Source of the DNA: Hydrogenophilales bacterium
GTDB taxonomy: Bacteria > Pseudomonadota > Gammaproteobacteria > Burkholderiales > Thiobacillaceae
Reading direction: 5' to 3'
Length of the DNA: 64,000 nucleotides
NCBI GenBank assembly: GCA_016195805.1
Contig: JACPYT010000004.1
Location: forward strand, 62,001 to 126,000
Shown: piece after piece, positions 42,695 to 51,034 of the stretch
How positions within the stretch are numbered: the stretch's first letter is position 1
How the letters are laid out: each line of letters begins with the position of its first letter
Program-made: the position numbers and the translations under genes
Notes under the pieces: generated by a model
What the model saw: only the letters and a program-made list of their open reading frames with translations
Databases searched by the model: none
What the model was told of the DNA's origin: nothing

Positions 42695-43621
42695 TCATTC
42701 GCCGGGCCGGTTGCGATAGCCTTGCAGGCTGCCCAGCGCATGCGCTGCATTCATCGCCTGGCGGACCAGCCCCGGTTTCCCGGTGATTGCGAGTTTCAGT
42801 GTCCGGCCGCAATGCGCCAGGAACTGAGCAACCATAAAGGGCGGAACGCCGAACAGGGCCTGGGGATAGCGCGGCAGGGAAAACCGGCCATGACGCACGC
42901 CGGCCCGGTAATGCAGCTTCAGGAAATAGCTGCGCCTGAGCTTCCAGGGTTCGACCGCATGCCGCACGACCATTTCAGGGCGATAGCGGATACGGGCCTT
43001 GCGTTCAAGCAGCGTGCGCAGCATCTTCGTATCCTCGCCGCCGCCTACGCCTGTGCCTTCGCGGTTGTAGCGCATGTCGAAACGCAGGGCTGAGTCATGG
43101 CGGAACAGGCGCATATCATAGGCAATGTTGCCGGTCCAGAGAGGCGTGTTCATGTCCTGTATCCAGAGCCGCTGCGGACCATGGTCGAGGGCGGCCAGAA
43201 AACCGAGCAGATCGTCTTCGAGCCAGGTTGGACGCGAGATGGTCGTGAAATCCGTGTCCACGCGTCCGCCGGCACATTCTGCGCCTTCGTTCAGAATGGC
43301 GTCGGCGGCTGCCTGGAGCAGACCCGGCAGGGGAATTTCGTCGTCGTCGATGAACACCAGGATGTCGCTGTGGAGCGCCTCGGCGATGCCGCGGTTGCGG
43401 GCGGTCACGATCCCCTGCACGGGTTCGGTCACCCAGCGCAGCGTCGGTCCCGGCATCTGTTCCAGACGCGTGAGGATGTCGACCGTTGCATCGGTGCTGT
43501 TGTTGTTGATCGCCAGAATCTCGAAAGGGATCGGGCAGGTCTGCGCGCGCATCGCTGCCACGAGTTTTTCCAGCCGGTCCGCGCGGTTGTAGGTGCAGAA
43601 AGCGAAGCTAAGCAGGGGCAT
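42695..43621 (-). CDS. Glycosyltransferase family 2
   Basis: A 308-residue GT-A enzyme: LLSFAFCTYNRADRLEKLV, ILAINNNSTDAT, ILVFIDDDEIPLPGLL, and the late GTGVGGGEDTKMLRTLLERKA with the ED base. The C-terminal region RRSYFLKLHYRAGVRHGRF is basic. It lies 4 bp before the deacetylase start and 9 bp after the next upstream GT2 gene. Confidence 0.92.
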   Translation of the reverse strand: MPLLSFAFCTYNRADRLEKLVAAMRAQTCPIPFEILAINNNSTDATVDILTRLEQMPGPTLRWVTEPVQGIVTARNRGIAEALHSDILVFIDDDEIPLPGLLQAAADAILNEGAECAGGRVDTDFTTISRPTWLEDDLLGFLAALDHGPQRLWIQDMNTPLWTGNIAYDMRLFRHDSALRFDMRYNREGTGVGGGEDTKMLRTLLERKARIRYRPEMVVRHAVEPWKLRRSYFLKLHYRAGVRHGRFSLPRYPQALFGVPPFMVAQFLAHCGRTLKLAITGKPGLVRQAMNAAHALGSLQGYRNRPGE

Positions 43622-43630
43622 GGCGAACGC

Positions 43631-44599
43631 TCAAATGGGGTCGCGCGTGCTGCGCCGGGCATCGACGAACCGGATCAGCGAATCGAACAGGGATGCAGGC
43701 AGGAAGCTGGCCAGGATGTATTTCGCATCGCGCGCCTTCCATTCGGCCTTGCGGGCGGCGCGACGGAACAATCGGCGCGCGGAATCGGTGTCGCGCCGCC
43801 AGTGGCAGCGATAGGCTTCGGGCAGCAGCGATCCATATACCCGGGCATCGCGTCCGAGCCGGCCGAGATGGGCGACCAACGCAGGATGGCGGCGAACGAA
43901 GTCTTCGCGCACGGCAATGGCATCGAACACCTGTCGCCAGCGTGGAATGTGCGCGTCGCCTCGCGGGTAGCGGCGATAGAACGCCAGCACCTCGGGAACG
44001 CGGACCACCTTGGGCTGGAGGGCCAACATGCGCAGCCACATGTCGTAGTCCATGGCGGTGGGACGCCTTTCCGAAAATCCGCGCAAGGCATCGATCAGCT
44101 GACGCCGCACCAGCACGCCATTGATCGGCCAGGGGCAGGATTGCAGGAACAGGGCAGTGGCATCCGATTCGACGTAATCGGGCGGGAGGTAGGGATGCGT
44201 GTTGGCGGCGGCCTCCCCCACATTCTGCCAGCCGCAATAGGCGACATCGGCGAGGGTTTCCGTCATCGCGGTGTGCAACTGATTGAGCGCGTCGGGATGC
44301 CAGTAATCGTCGGCATCCAGAAATGCGACGAAATTGCCGCGCGCATGGGACAGCCCGTGATTGCGCGCCGTATAGGGACCGCTGTTGGTCTGATGCAGCA
44401 CGGTGATGCGGCCGGGGTTGCCCGCCGCCAGGCGCGCGATGATCTGCATGGAGGCATCGCTCGACCCATCGTCCACGATGATGAGTTCGACATTCCGGTA
44501 GCTTTGCTGCAATACGCATTCGATCGCCTCTTCCACGTAAGGCGCGGCGTTGTAGCAGGGCATGACGACGGAGATCAGCGTGGGGTCGAAATTGTCCAT
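43631..44599 (-). CDS. Glycosyltransferase family 2 (tandem paralogue A)
   Basis: A 322-residue GT-A enzyme with LISVVMPCYNAAPYVEEAIE, IIVDDGSSDAS, FVAFLDADDYWHPDAL and TAMDYDMWLRMLAL. The C-terminal part has CHWRRDTDSARRLFRRA and a LPASLFDSLI segment, matching the adjacent upstream GT2 in order and spacing, so the pair looks like an old tandem duplication. Sugar specificity is unknown. Confidence 0.92.
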   Translation of the reverse strand: MDNFDPTLISVVMPCYNAAPYVEEAIECVLQQSYRNVELIIVDDGSSDASMQIIARLAAGNPGRITVLHQTNSGPYTARNHGLSHARGNFVAFLDADDYWHPDALNQLHTAMTETLADVAYCGWQNVGEAAANTHPYLPPDYVESDATALFLQSCPWPINGVLVRRQLIDALRGFSERRPTAMDYDMWLRMLALQPKVVRVPEVLAFYRRYPRGDAHIPRWRQVFDAIAVREDFVRRHPALVAHLGRLGRDARVYGSLLPEAYRCHWRRDTDSARRLFRRAARKAEWKARDAKYILASFLPASLFDSLIRFVDARRSTRDPI

Positions 44600-44608
44600 C
44601 GGTCGTAT

Positions 44609-45547
44609 TTAGGTGTTCCGGTCTCGCAGTCCGATCAGCCAACGATGCCAGGATTCGGGCAACCAGGCGGGCAGCATGTAGGTCCAGTCGGTGAGTGTGC
44701 CATAGCCTTGTTTCATGACCGCGCGAAAAATTTTCCGCGCGGCAGGCAGGTCGCGCTGCCAGTAGCAGGCGTAGCCGCGTTTCAGCAACTCGCCCAGTGT
44801 CAGCGTGCGGATGCGTGCGTGGCCGAGCGCGGCACTGAATGCGGGGTGGGTGGCCAGGTGGCTGCGCTGCGCCTGCCAGTGCTGCAGCGCCGCCCGGGCA
44901 TGATCACCCGAAGCCTGGTCTTTGCCGTGAAAATGATAGAAGGCCAGCACCTCCGGTACGCGGACGATGGGTGCGGTCGTCGCTACCCGCAGCCACAGCG
45001 CGTAGTCTTCGGCATTCTTCAGCGCCGGGTCGAAACCGTTCGCGGCCACCACGGCCTCGCGCCTGATCAGCGCAGCGTGGATCGGCCAGCGGCAGCCGGC
45101 AAACAGGATGGCGGCCTTGTCCGGAGTTTCGTAATCGGGCGGCACGAACGGCTCGCCGCGTCCGCCCGGCAACCCCCGGTTCTGCCAGCCGCAATACGCC
45201 AATACCGCATCGGGACGGGCCTGCAAAGCGGCCTGCATTTTTTCCAGAAAGTCCGCAGCCCAGGTATCGTCCGCGTCCAGGAACGCCACATGATGACCGC
45301 GTGCTGCGGCCAGCCCGGCATTGCGTGCTGCGCTGACCCCGCTGTTGGGCTGGGCGAGCGGGCGTATCCGCGCATCTGTCTGCGCCTGCAGCCACGCCAG
45401 CGTGCCGTCGCGGGAACCGTCGTCGACGGCGATCAGTTCCCAGTCGGCCAGCGTCTGCGCCAGCACGCTGCCGACGCTGGCCGGCAGGTGTGCCGTGGCG
45501 TTGTAGCAGGGCATGATGATGGAGATGGCAGGCGTTATCGTCGACAC
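44609..45547 (-). CDS. Glycosyltransferase family 2 (tandem paralogue B)
   Basis: A 312-residue GT-A enzyme beginning at GTG 45547. Motifs are ISIIMPCYNATAHLPASVGSV, AVDDGSRDGT, HVAFLDADDTWAADFL, and KNAEDYALWLRVATT. Its C-terminal CYWQRDLPAARKIFRAVMK and LPESWHRWLIGL parallel paralogue A. It follows the deacetylase gene by 3 bp. Confidence 0.92.
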   Translation of the reverse strand: MSTITPAISIIMPCYNATAHLPASVGSVLAQTLADWELIAVDDGSRDGTLAWLQAQTDARIRPLAQPNSGVSAARNAGLAAARGHHVAFLDADDTWAADFLEKMQAALQARPDAVLAYCGWQNRGLPGGRGEPFVPPDYETPDKAAILFAGCRWPIHAALIRREAVVAANGFDPALKNAEDYALWLRVATTAPIVRVPEVLAFYHFHGKDQASGDHARAALQHWQAQRSHLATHPAFSAALGHARIRTLTLGELLKRGYACYWQRDLPAARKIFRAVMKQGYGTLTDWTYMLPAWLPESWHRWLIGLRDRNT

Positions 45548-45550
45548 AGA

Positions 45551-46351
45551 TCAGATACCCTGGATCCGTCGTAGCGCGTAGCGGGCGATATCTCGCCAGC
45601 GGACGTCGTGGCTGCCGAAATAGAGTTTGCGTGCGAAGCTGCCCGGCGTGTCGGTATTGAACACGGTCAGTCGCCGCAATTGGTAGGGCGTCTTGTCGCG
45701 CAGCGCCCATCCCGTGCGGGTCGTGCAGGCCGCGGCGTAGCCGGCCTGCTGCACCGCCGCGGCGCAGCGTGCGTCCCAGTCGCCGTAGGGGTAGGCAAAA
45801 CTGCCGACGGCATTGCCGAGGAGGTCTTCCAGCGTAGTCCTGGAGTGGGTCAGTTCCTGCATGAGATGCGCGTCGTCGAGTCCGGTCAGGCGCACGTGAC
45901 TGACCGTGTGGGAGCCGATTTCCATGCCGTTTGCCTGCATCTCGCGCAGTTCGCCCGCATTCAGCAAGCGGCCCGCGGGACGTCCGTCCTCGGGCCAGCG
46001 CGGTGCCTGGCCGATCGAGCCCGATACGATGAACCAGGTGGCGCGCATGCCGCGCTTTTGCAGTTCCTCGCAAGCGGCGAGATTGTCGGCGTAGCCGTCG
46101 TCGAACGTGATCACTGCCGTGCGGCCCGGCCATGCCTTCGCGGGCGTGGCGGCCAGTTCACCCATGGTCGGCGTGGCGTAGCCTTCGGTGGCCAGAAAGT
46201 CGAGCTGGTCGCGGAACCGTCGCATGGATACGGCCCAGGGCCAGACGGGTGCATCCTTGCCGGGCGTGACGGCGTGATACATGAGCATGATCGGTCCATG
46301 CTGGCCGGCCTGGCGATGGAGCGCGCGCGAGAGGGGATCGATCCGGGTCAT
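45551..46351 (-). CDS. Polysaccharide deacetylase family protein
   Basis: A 266-residue classical NodB-domain protein. It has IMLMYHAVTPG, the base motif AVITFDDGYADN near residue 80, GSHTVSHVRLT with both His ligands, and SFAYPYGDWD. No signal peptide is visible. The start ATG at 46351 overlaps the flippase stop codon; a longer frame to 47779 is read-through of that gene. It probably removes acetyl or other acyl groups from the cassette's glycan. Confidence 0.92.
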   Translation of the reverse strand: MTRIDPLSRALHRQAGQHGPIMLMYHAVTPGKDAPVWPWAVSMRRFRDQLDFLATEGYATPTMGELAATPAKAWPGRTAVITFDDGYADNLAACEELQKRGMRATWFIVSGSIGQAPRWPEDGRPAGRLLNAGELREMQANGMEIGSHTVSHVRLTGLDDAHLMQELTHSRTTLEDLLGNAVGSFAYPYGDWDARCAAAVQQAGYAAACTTRTGWALRDKTPYQLRRLTVFNTDTPGSFARKLYFGSHDVRWRDIARYALRRIQGI

Positions 46352-47814
46352 GCGGGGGCTTTGGCGAGTTTGAGCCTGATTTTCCAGCGGGCGGTTTCCG
46401 ACGCCAGGGCCGGGATGGGCAGGTACAGGAAGCAGAGGGTATAAACCAGTCCTCCTACGGCAGCCATGGACAACACATGCAGCGCATCGACCGACTGGAC
46501 GGAGGGCGGGATGAGGCGGTCCGCCAGCCACAGGGCGGCGAGCAGAATGGCATTGAGGAGCGCGGCGGGCATGAAGGCGCGAGCGAGGTCGGCCCAGCGG
46601 GCGTCGATCGACAGCTTGGCAAGCCAGAACATGTGAAGGGTGATATAGAGCAGGGCAATGACCATCCCGGTCGCCACGCCGGTCATCCCGTAAGGCAGTC
46701 CGGTCAGGATGGCGATGGCAGCCACGCCGATCATGACGACCTGCGCCACCAGTTCCTTGCCCAGCCAGCTGCGTGCGGCCAGCACGGCGCCGGACAGGTT
46801 TTCGATCATCATCAGGGGGGCAGCCAGGCTGAGAATCATCAGGGGGGCGGCCGAATCGGCCCAGCGATGACCGAAGAGGGTGACCACCAGCGGTTTGGCC
46901 AGCCACAGAAAGCCGACATAGAACGGCAGGGCATAGACAGCCACCAGCGTCAGGCTGCGGAAAAACAAGTAGCGGCATTTGTCGAGATTGTCCTGCTCCT
47001 TCGCCAGGGCGCGGAACAGGACCTCGTACACCGAGCCGGTGATGAAGCCGTGCGGGCGCGCCGCTAGACTCTCGGCCTTGTTGTACAGACCCACGCCGGC
47101 CGGCCCCAGGCTGCGCGACAGGATGAAGGTGGGCAGCTGGCTGCGGATGTAAAAGACGATGTTGTTGGTGGAGGCCAGAAGCCCGTAGCGCATCAGTTCC
47201 CCGGCGCGCGCAAAGTCGAAGCAGACGCCCGGGCGCCAGCCCGCATACCAGGAAAATTGCAGGGCACCCGCCATCGAACTGAACAGGCCGGCAAGAATCA
47301 GACTCCAGGGGCCGTGGCCCAGATAGGCGAGGCTCAGGGCAATGCTGTTGTAGACCACCAGATTGACCAGCTGGACGGACGTCTTGGCCTTGAAGCGCAT
47401 TTCCCGGTGCAGCATGTTGCTGGGCACGTTGAAAAACGGGCGGACCAGAAAGGACAGCGCCGCCACCCGCAGCAGATCGGTATAGAGGGGGTTCCCGTAC
47501 CAGCGTCCGAACCAGGGCGCGATGGCGAAGAAAAAACTGACGATCACCAGCCCGATGAGGAATTGCAGCGTGAACAGCAGATCGTAATCGCGCTTGCTGG
47601 CCTCCTTGGCGCGTACGATGGCCTGTCCCATGCCGCCGCCGGCAACGAAACCCGCCAGGCTGGTGAAGATCTGGATGGTCGCCACCATGCCGAACTCGGC
47701 CGGTATCAGGAGGCGCGCAAGAATCAAGCCCAGCGCGAAGCTGAGGACCTGACTGCCTGTGTTGCCGATGAATACCCATTTGGCGCCATGGCGGATGGAA
47801 TTGCCAAGGCTCAT
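46348..47814 (-). CDS. Wzx-like polysaccharide flippase (MOP superfamily)
   Basis: A 488-residue membrane protein with about twelve to fourteen hydrophobic segments, starting WVFIGNTGSQVLSFALGLIL. The N-terminal LLIPAEFGMVATIQIFTSLA and the RPFFNVPSNMLHREMRFKAK segment are typical of the RfbX/WzxC branch. It should move lipid-linked repeat units across the inner membrane, so this minus-strand cassette has its own flippase. A 321-bp non-coding leader lies upstream. Confidence 0.92.
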   Translation of the reverse strand: MSLGNSIRHGAKWVFIGNTGSQVLSFALGLILARLLIPAEFGMVATIQIFTSLAGFVAGGGMGQAIVRAKEASKRDYDLLFTLQFLIGLVIVSFFFAIAPWFGRWYGNPLYTDLLRVAALSFLVRPFFNVPSNMLHREMRFKAKTSVQLVNLVVYNSIALSLAYLGHGPWSLILAGLFSSMAGALQFSWYAGWRPGVCFDFARAGELMRYGLLASTNNIVFYIRSQLPTFILSRSLGPAGVGLYNKAESLAARPHGFITGSVYEVLFRALAKEQDNLDKCRYLFFRSLTLVAVYALPFYVGFLWLAKPLVVTLFGHRWADSAAPLMILSLAAPLMMIENLSGAVLAARSWLGKELVAQVVMIGVAAIAILTGLPYGMTGVATGMVIALLYITLHMFWLAKLSIDARWADLARAFMPAALLNAILLAALWLADRLIPPSVQSVDALHVLSMAAVGGLVYTLCFLYLPIPALASETARWKIRLKLAKAPA

Positions 47815-47949
47815 TGTTTCGAAGAATGGATGAATGCTGGCAAGCGGGAGTGTTTGGAAATCACGGTATATGCAGTCAATGTGGGGCTATGCATGGTTGA
47901 ATGCCAGCGCAAAGTATGAAATCAGGCATCTCGGATGCAATGTGGCGTT

Positions 47950-47978
47950 TCAGGGATTTCAACAAGCTTTATCCCTGA
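47950..47978. repeat. Inverted repeat in the flippase leader
   Basis: TCAGGGAT (47950-47957) and ATCCCTGA (47971-47978) are perfect inverted repeats with a 13-nt loop. No T tract follows on either strand, so it is more likely an operator or an RNA structure in the leader than a terminator. Confidence 0.4.
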
Positions 47979-48099
47979 TTGAATGCGCTCGGTTTGTGCG
48001 TGTGTTCTTGTCAATGAGGGTTCTGGTCGTTTTCTGGATGGGTCGATTCGGTGCCGAGTATACCGGCAGCACGTTGTGCAGCAGATTCGTTCCGGAAAA

Positions 48100-48116
48100 A
48101 GCAAAACATATACCAC
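48100..48116 (-). promoter_or_regulatory. Weak sigma-54-like site before the flippase gene
   Basis: Read on the minus strand the site is GTGGTATATGTTTTGCT: GG and GC are 10 bases apart and the -12 block TTGCT is perfect, but the -24 block GGTAT departs from GGCAC. It would start transcripts near 48088, leaving a leader of over 250 nt. Confidence 0.3.
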
Positions 48117-48135
48117 CCCAGTGGCGGCCGTTTCA

Positions 48136-49041
48136 TCAGTGACTCCGGCCTAGCCATCTTTTGACCGTGAGGGCTAGTTGTCCAATACCGGGTACGCGTT
48201 TCAGTTTTCTGAGCAAACGACTGTCGATGCGTGTATTGGGCAGGAAATGGGCCCGCTCCATCCGGGCGAAATTACTGTCCTGGGGGATGTCGAGGTTTCC
48301 GCGCATGCGTCGAATCGCGGCCAGGGATTCCATCAGATTGTGTTCGATGTAATCGATCTGGCTGCTCCATGCGATGTCGTTGCCAATATGGAAAGTGAGG
48401 GGCAGATCATTGATGCGTTGGGCGCGAAACCCGCTCACGGCGTCCAGTGCGATGAATAGCAGATAGTCGAAGTGCGCCGCGCCGATGCAGCAATTGCCGA
48501 GGTCGAGTTGCGGGACGTACGATTTCGGGAACACGAAACAATCGTAACCATAGGCAATCTGCCCAGGCTGTCGATACATCTCGGGCAGTTGCTCGATGCT
48601 GTCGTAGTGGCTGGAAATGTTTCTCCGATAAATGGTGAAGGGCGTGCCGGGTTCGAAACGTTTTTCCACGATTTCGTTCAGCGCCACGTAGAAATTGGGC
48701 TGGACGGCGATATCCATGTTGGTAAAGATCAGGTACCCGCATTCCGACGACTCGGCACCCACCCGCAGGATGTCGGCAATCAGGGGGAAAGGCCGCTTGG
48801 GCGACATCGGGCGGATATCCTGGACCGTTCGATCAAGGTACCCGGCGAGTGTGGCGGGCCCCTTGATCGCGATTTCGTCGCCGGGCAGCACGATGGCATG
48901 GATCTCGACCCGAATGCCTTGCTTGCGCGCTTCTTCCGCAGCGACGCGCAGGCTTTCATAGGTGATTCTGCTCGCGATTCCGTGTTCGGAATTTTCGGGG
49001 CACGGAAATGGGTTGATGACGTGGCAGAAAGTGGTTGGCAT
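48136..49041 (-). CDS. Unknown protein, possibly glycosyltransferase-like
   Basis: A 301-residue protein I do not recognise. Its first half reads like a nucleotide-sugar-binding alpha/beta domain: TFCHVINPFPCPENSEHGIA, then a strand YLIFTNMDIAVQPNFYVAL where the Asp could act like a GT-A donor motif. YRRNISSHYDSIEQLPEMYR follows, and FDYLLFIALDA later. The C-terminus is basic (LRKLKRVPGIGQLALTVKRWLG). No signal peptide or membrane helix is seen. ATG 49041 is a guess among three close starts (49041, 49047, 49053). Its DNA is less GC-rich than its neighbours, hinting at later acquisition. Confidence 0.6.
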   Translation of the reverse strand: MPTTFCHVINPFPCPENSEHGIASRITYESLRVAAEEARKQGIRVEIHAIVLPGDEIAIKGPATLAGYLDRTVQDIRPMSPKRPFPLIADILRVGAESSECGYLIFTNMDIAVQPNFYVALNEIVEKRFEPGTPFTIYRRNISSHYDSIEQLPEMYRQPGQIAYGYDCFVFPKSYVPQLDLGNCCIGAAHFDYLLFIALDAVSGFRAQRINDLPLTFHIGNDIAWSSQIDYIEHNLMESLAAIRRMRGNLDIPQDSNFARMERAHFLPNTRIDSRLLRKLKRVPGIGQLALTVKRWLGRSH

Positions 49042-49111
49042 GGTCATGTACACGGTTTGACATGGTGGGGCGGCGGTTCCTGGCCGTCATATGACGAGGC
49101 GAATTGCGGTC

Positions 49112-50161
49112 TCATGAAATCGGCCCGATGGCTCGATGGGGGGATTCTGCTGCGGACTGGCCGACGCGTTCGCGAGGATCCCCGGCGGGAACACGAAATG
49201 CAACCAGCAGATGATCTCTTGCGGAGCGCCAGTGTGGCGGCGTTCGGCAGGCAGGGCGGCAGGCCTTGCCTTGGCTCAGCGCATGGAAACGTCGCAGGGT
49301 GTACGCAAGATTCGGTAAACAGCGATAAAAAAGGTTTGCCGCTGCCTGAATGAACGCTTCGGTTGCCTTGGCAGGTTCATGGCTGAACATGACCAGGTCC
49401 TCGATGGACAGTCTCAATTCTGCGGCGGCGTGTTCACACCAGCGCGGATTGATGAACGAGATGTGTTCGGCGATGCTGCAATACCAGTACATGCCGCCCA
49501 TGAGACGCCATGGCGTGGTTGCCGTATTCCCGGTCGACAGGATGATCAATCCGCCCGGCCGGGTTGCCCGGGCAAGGGATGCGAGAAATGTCCTGGGATT
49601 GCCGACATGCTCGATGACGTCCATGGCAACCACGACATCGAAAGGTGGGTGCAATGTGTCCAGGTCGGAGAAGTCGCGTCCGACGATTTCGATTCCCTTC
49701 GCGGCGGCGTGCTCCGCAGCAAGCGGGTGCACCTCGATGCCCGAGCGGCGGTAGCCGCCGCCCAGATGATCAAGAAAGCGGCCATCAAAGCAGCCCACAT
49801 CAAGCACCGTAGCGACATCGCCGTGCTTTCGAATGATGGCCGAGGCAATCTGCCAGTCCCGGCGTTTGACTGGGTGGTACTGCCAGGATGACGCAGAGCC
49901 TTTCCGATAGAGGGCATCCAGTTCGCACTTGTCCGGTTGCGGATGCCGCCAGTGCAAGCCACACACCTTGCAGCGGTACAGGCTTCCCCCGGGCAGCGGT
50001 GAGTCAAGCGCCGTCCCTGCGAACTCGAATGCATCCGGTATGGCGCCGACCCGGGATACATCCCCAGAATTACAGCCGGGGCATGATTGACTCCCGGCGT
50101 TTCCTGTCCGTTTTGCGGGCGCTGGCCGTGCATCACGGATTTCTGCCGCCTGATTACGCAT
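49112..50161 (-). CDS. Zinc-ribbon class I SAM-dependent methyltransferase
   Basis: A 349-residue methyltransferase. The N-terminus holds a putative zinc ribbon: CPGCNSG around residue 27 and CKVCGLHWRHPQP around residue 63. The SAM-binding glycine-rich motif is VLDVGCFDGRFLDHLG, followed by FDVVVAMDVIEHVGNPRTFL and RATRPGGLIILSTGN. The acceptor may be a sugar, as in similar proteins within polysaccharide loci. The start at 50161 has no strong ribosome binding site. The last 30 residues are unlike the family and may be poorly conserved. Confidence 0.82.
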   Translation of the reverse strand: MRNQAAEIRDARPAPAKRTGNAGSQSCPGCNSGDVSRVGAIPDAFEFAGTALDSPLPGGSLYRCKVCGLHWRHPQPDKCELDALYRKGSASSWQYHPVKRRDWQIASAIIRKHGDVATVLDVGCFDGRFLDHLGGGYRRSGIEVHPLAAEHAAAKGIEIVGRDFSDLDTLHPPFDVVVAMDVIEHVGNPRTFLASLARATRPGGLIILSTGNTATTPWRLMGGMYWYCSIAEHISFINPRWCEHAAAELRLSIEDLVMFSHEPAKATEAFIQAAANLFYRCLPNLAYTLRRFHALSQGKACRPACRTPPHWRSARDHLLVAFRVPAGDPRERVGQSAAESPHRAIGPIS

Positions 50162-50428
50162 GGCCCGTTTCCCGATAAATAAGGCTGTGACCTTTTAGTC
50201 GGGCTGCCGAGGGAGAGGTTGAAATGCTCGCATTTCATCTCGCCAGCCGTCAGAACAACTGTAAATCACATAAATGACTCACGTTGGTTTCGCGATGTCA
50301 TCATTCATTCCTCCGCTCGTTCGATGGGGCGGTAAATGCGCCTATCCCTTTGGCTCATACATCGTGTTCTGTAGCCGCACGGAGGCGTTGCGGATTATGG
50401 CGAAGCATCGTTCATGCGGCATGCGAAA
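50162..50428. other. Gene-free stretch between methyltransferase and pseudogene
   Basis: I see no gene. Short frames on both strands lack coding character. GC content is lower than in the flanking operons. GGAGGAATGAATGATG on the minus strand near 50305 resembles a translation start, but its frames close within about a dozen codons, so it may be the start of a lost gene. Confidence 0.4.
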
Positions 50429-51027
50429 TCAATTGCGTCCGAGTATTTTCTTGGAGATCGGCCGGAGGCAATGGAGTCGGAACGCGTGTTCGGTCCGGAA
50501 CAGCCGGATTTTCCGCTGGATGGTCGTCCTCAGATCCTTTCGCCCCATCGCATCGAGAAGCGGAAGCACTTCAAAATAATGTTCCAGTTCGGCATGAATC
50601 CGGATGGAGGTGGCTTACCGTGCCGCGCCGTATTTGCGGTTCAGAATGTCTGCCCCCATGCGAACAGCGCGTGCTGCTGACGGATCGACTTGTCAAAGGC
50701 GACGCCGCCCGCCTGTCCGCTCCAGGCGGCCGCCACCGGCACCTGCCCGATTCCGGGTACGTCAATGGTGCGATCATGCGTGCCGATGATGGTTAAGGTG
50801 GCATCAGGGTAATGCATGCGCAGCGCTTGCAGCAGGGCACTGAACATGGCCGCGTCGCCGAGCGAGCCGGAGGGGTTGCAGGCGTCCCCGGGGATGATGG
50901 CGAAACGGGATAACGTGCCTGACGCTGTGGCCGGAAGCGCTGTGCGCAGCCGGCGCAGCGGCAGACTGACCTCGAAAAGGTTGCGGACAACGATGGCCTG
51001 GTCGATGAGCTATCGCTTGCGCGTCAT
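50429..51027 (-). pseudogene. Decayed polysaccharide pyruvyltransferase-like gene with an attached remnant
   Basis: The start ATG at 51027 lies 7 bp after the preceding glycosyltransferase stop. Codon 6 is TAG (51010-51012), after which the frame reads on: RNLFEVSLPLRRLRTALPA, FAIIPGDACNPSGSLGDAAM, then ALLQALRMHYPDATLTIIG, which resembles a pyruvyltransferase N-terminus. At a run of five G (50653-50657) the frame is lost; adding one base restores WGADILNRKYGAAR, another family-like segment. A TAA (50615-50617) follows, and an open but unrelated-looking tail (HAELEHYFEVLPLLDAMGRK and onward) ends at TGA 50429. Three lesions plus missing length argue for a true pseudogene. Confidence 0.65.
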
Positions 51028-51034
51028 GGCGCGA

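Larger units (their letters stand above)
47815..48135. other. Non-coding leader region of about 320 bp
   Basis: No frame here has convincing coding character on either strand, and the base composition is lower in GC than the flanking operons. It holds an 8-bp inverted repeat (47950-47978) and a weak sigma-54-like site on the minus strand (48100-48116). It is the longest gene-free stretch of the window and probably carries the promoter or leader of the flippase gene. Confidence 0.5.

Noticed and set aside
47834-48142. Small plus-strand ORF in the flippase leader
   Set aside because: Unusual residue composition, no ribosome binding site and no relation to neighbours.
50284-50796. 170-codon plus-strand ORF in the gene-poor stretch
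   Set aside because: It overlaps the better-supported minus-strand pseudogene and has no recognisable domain.
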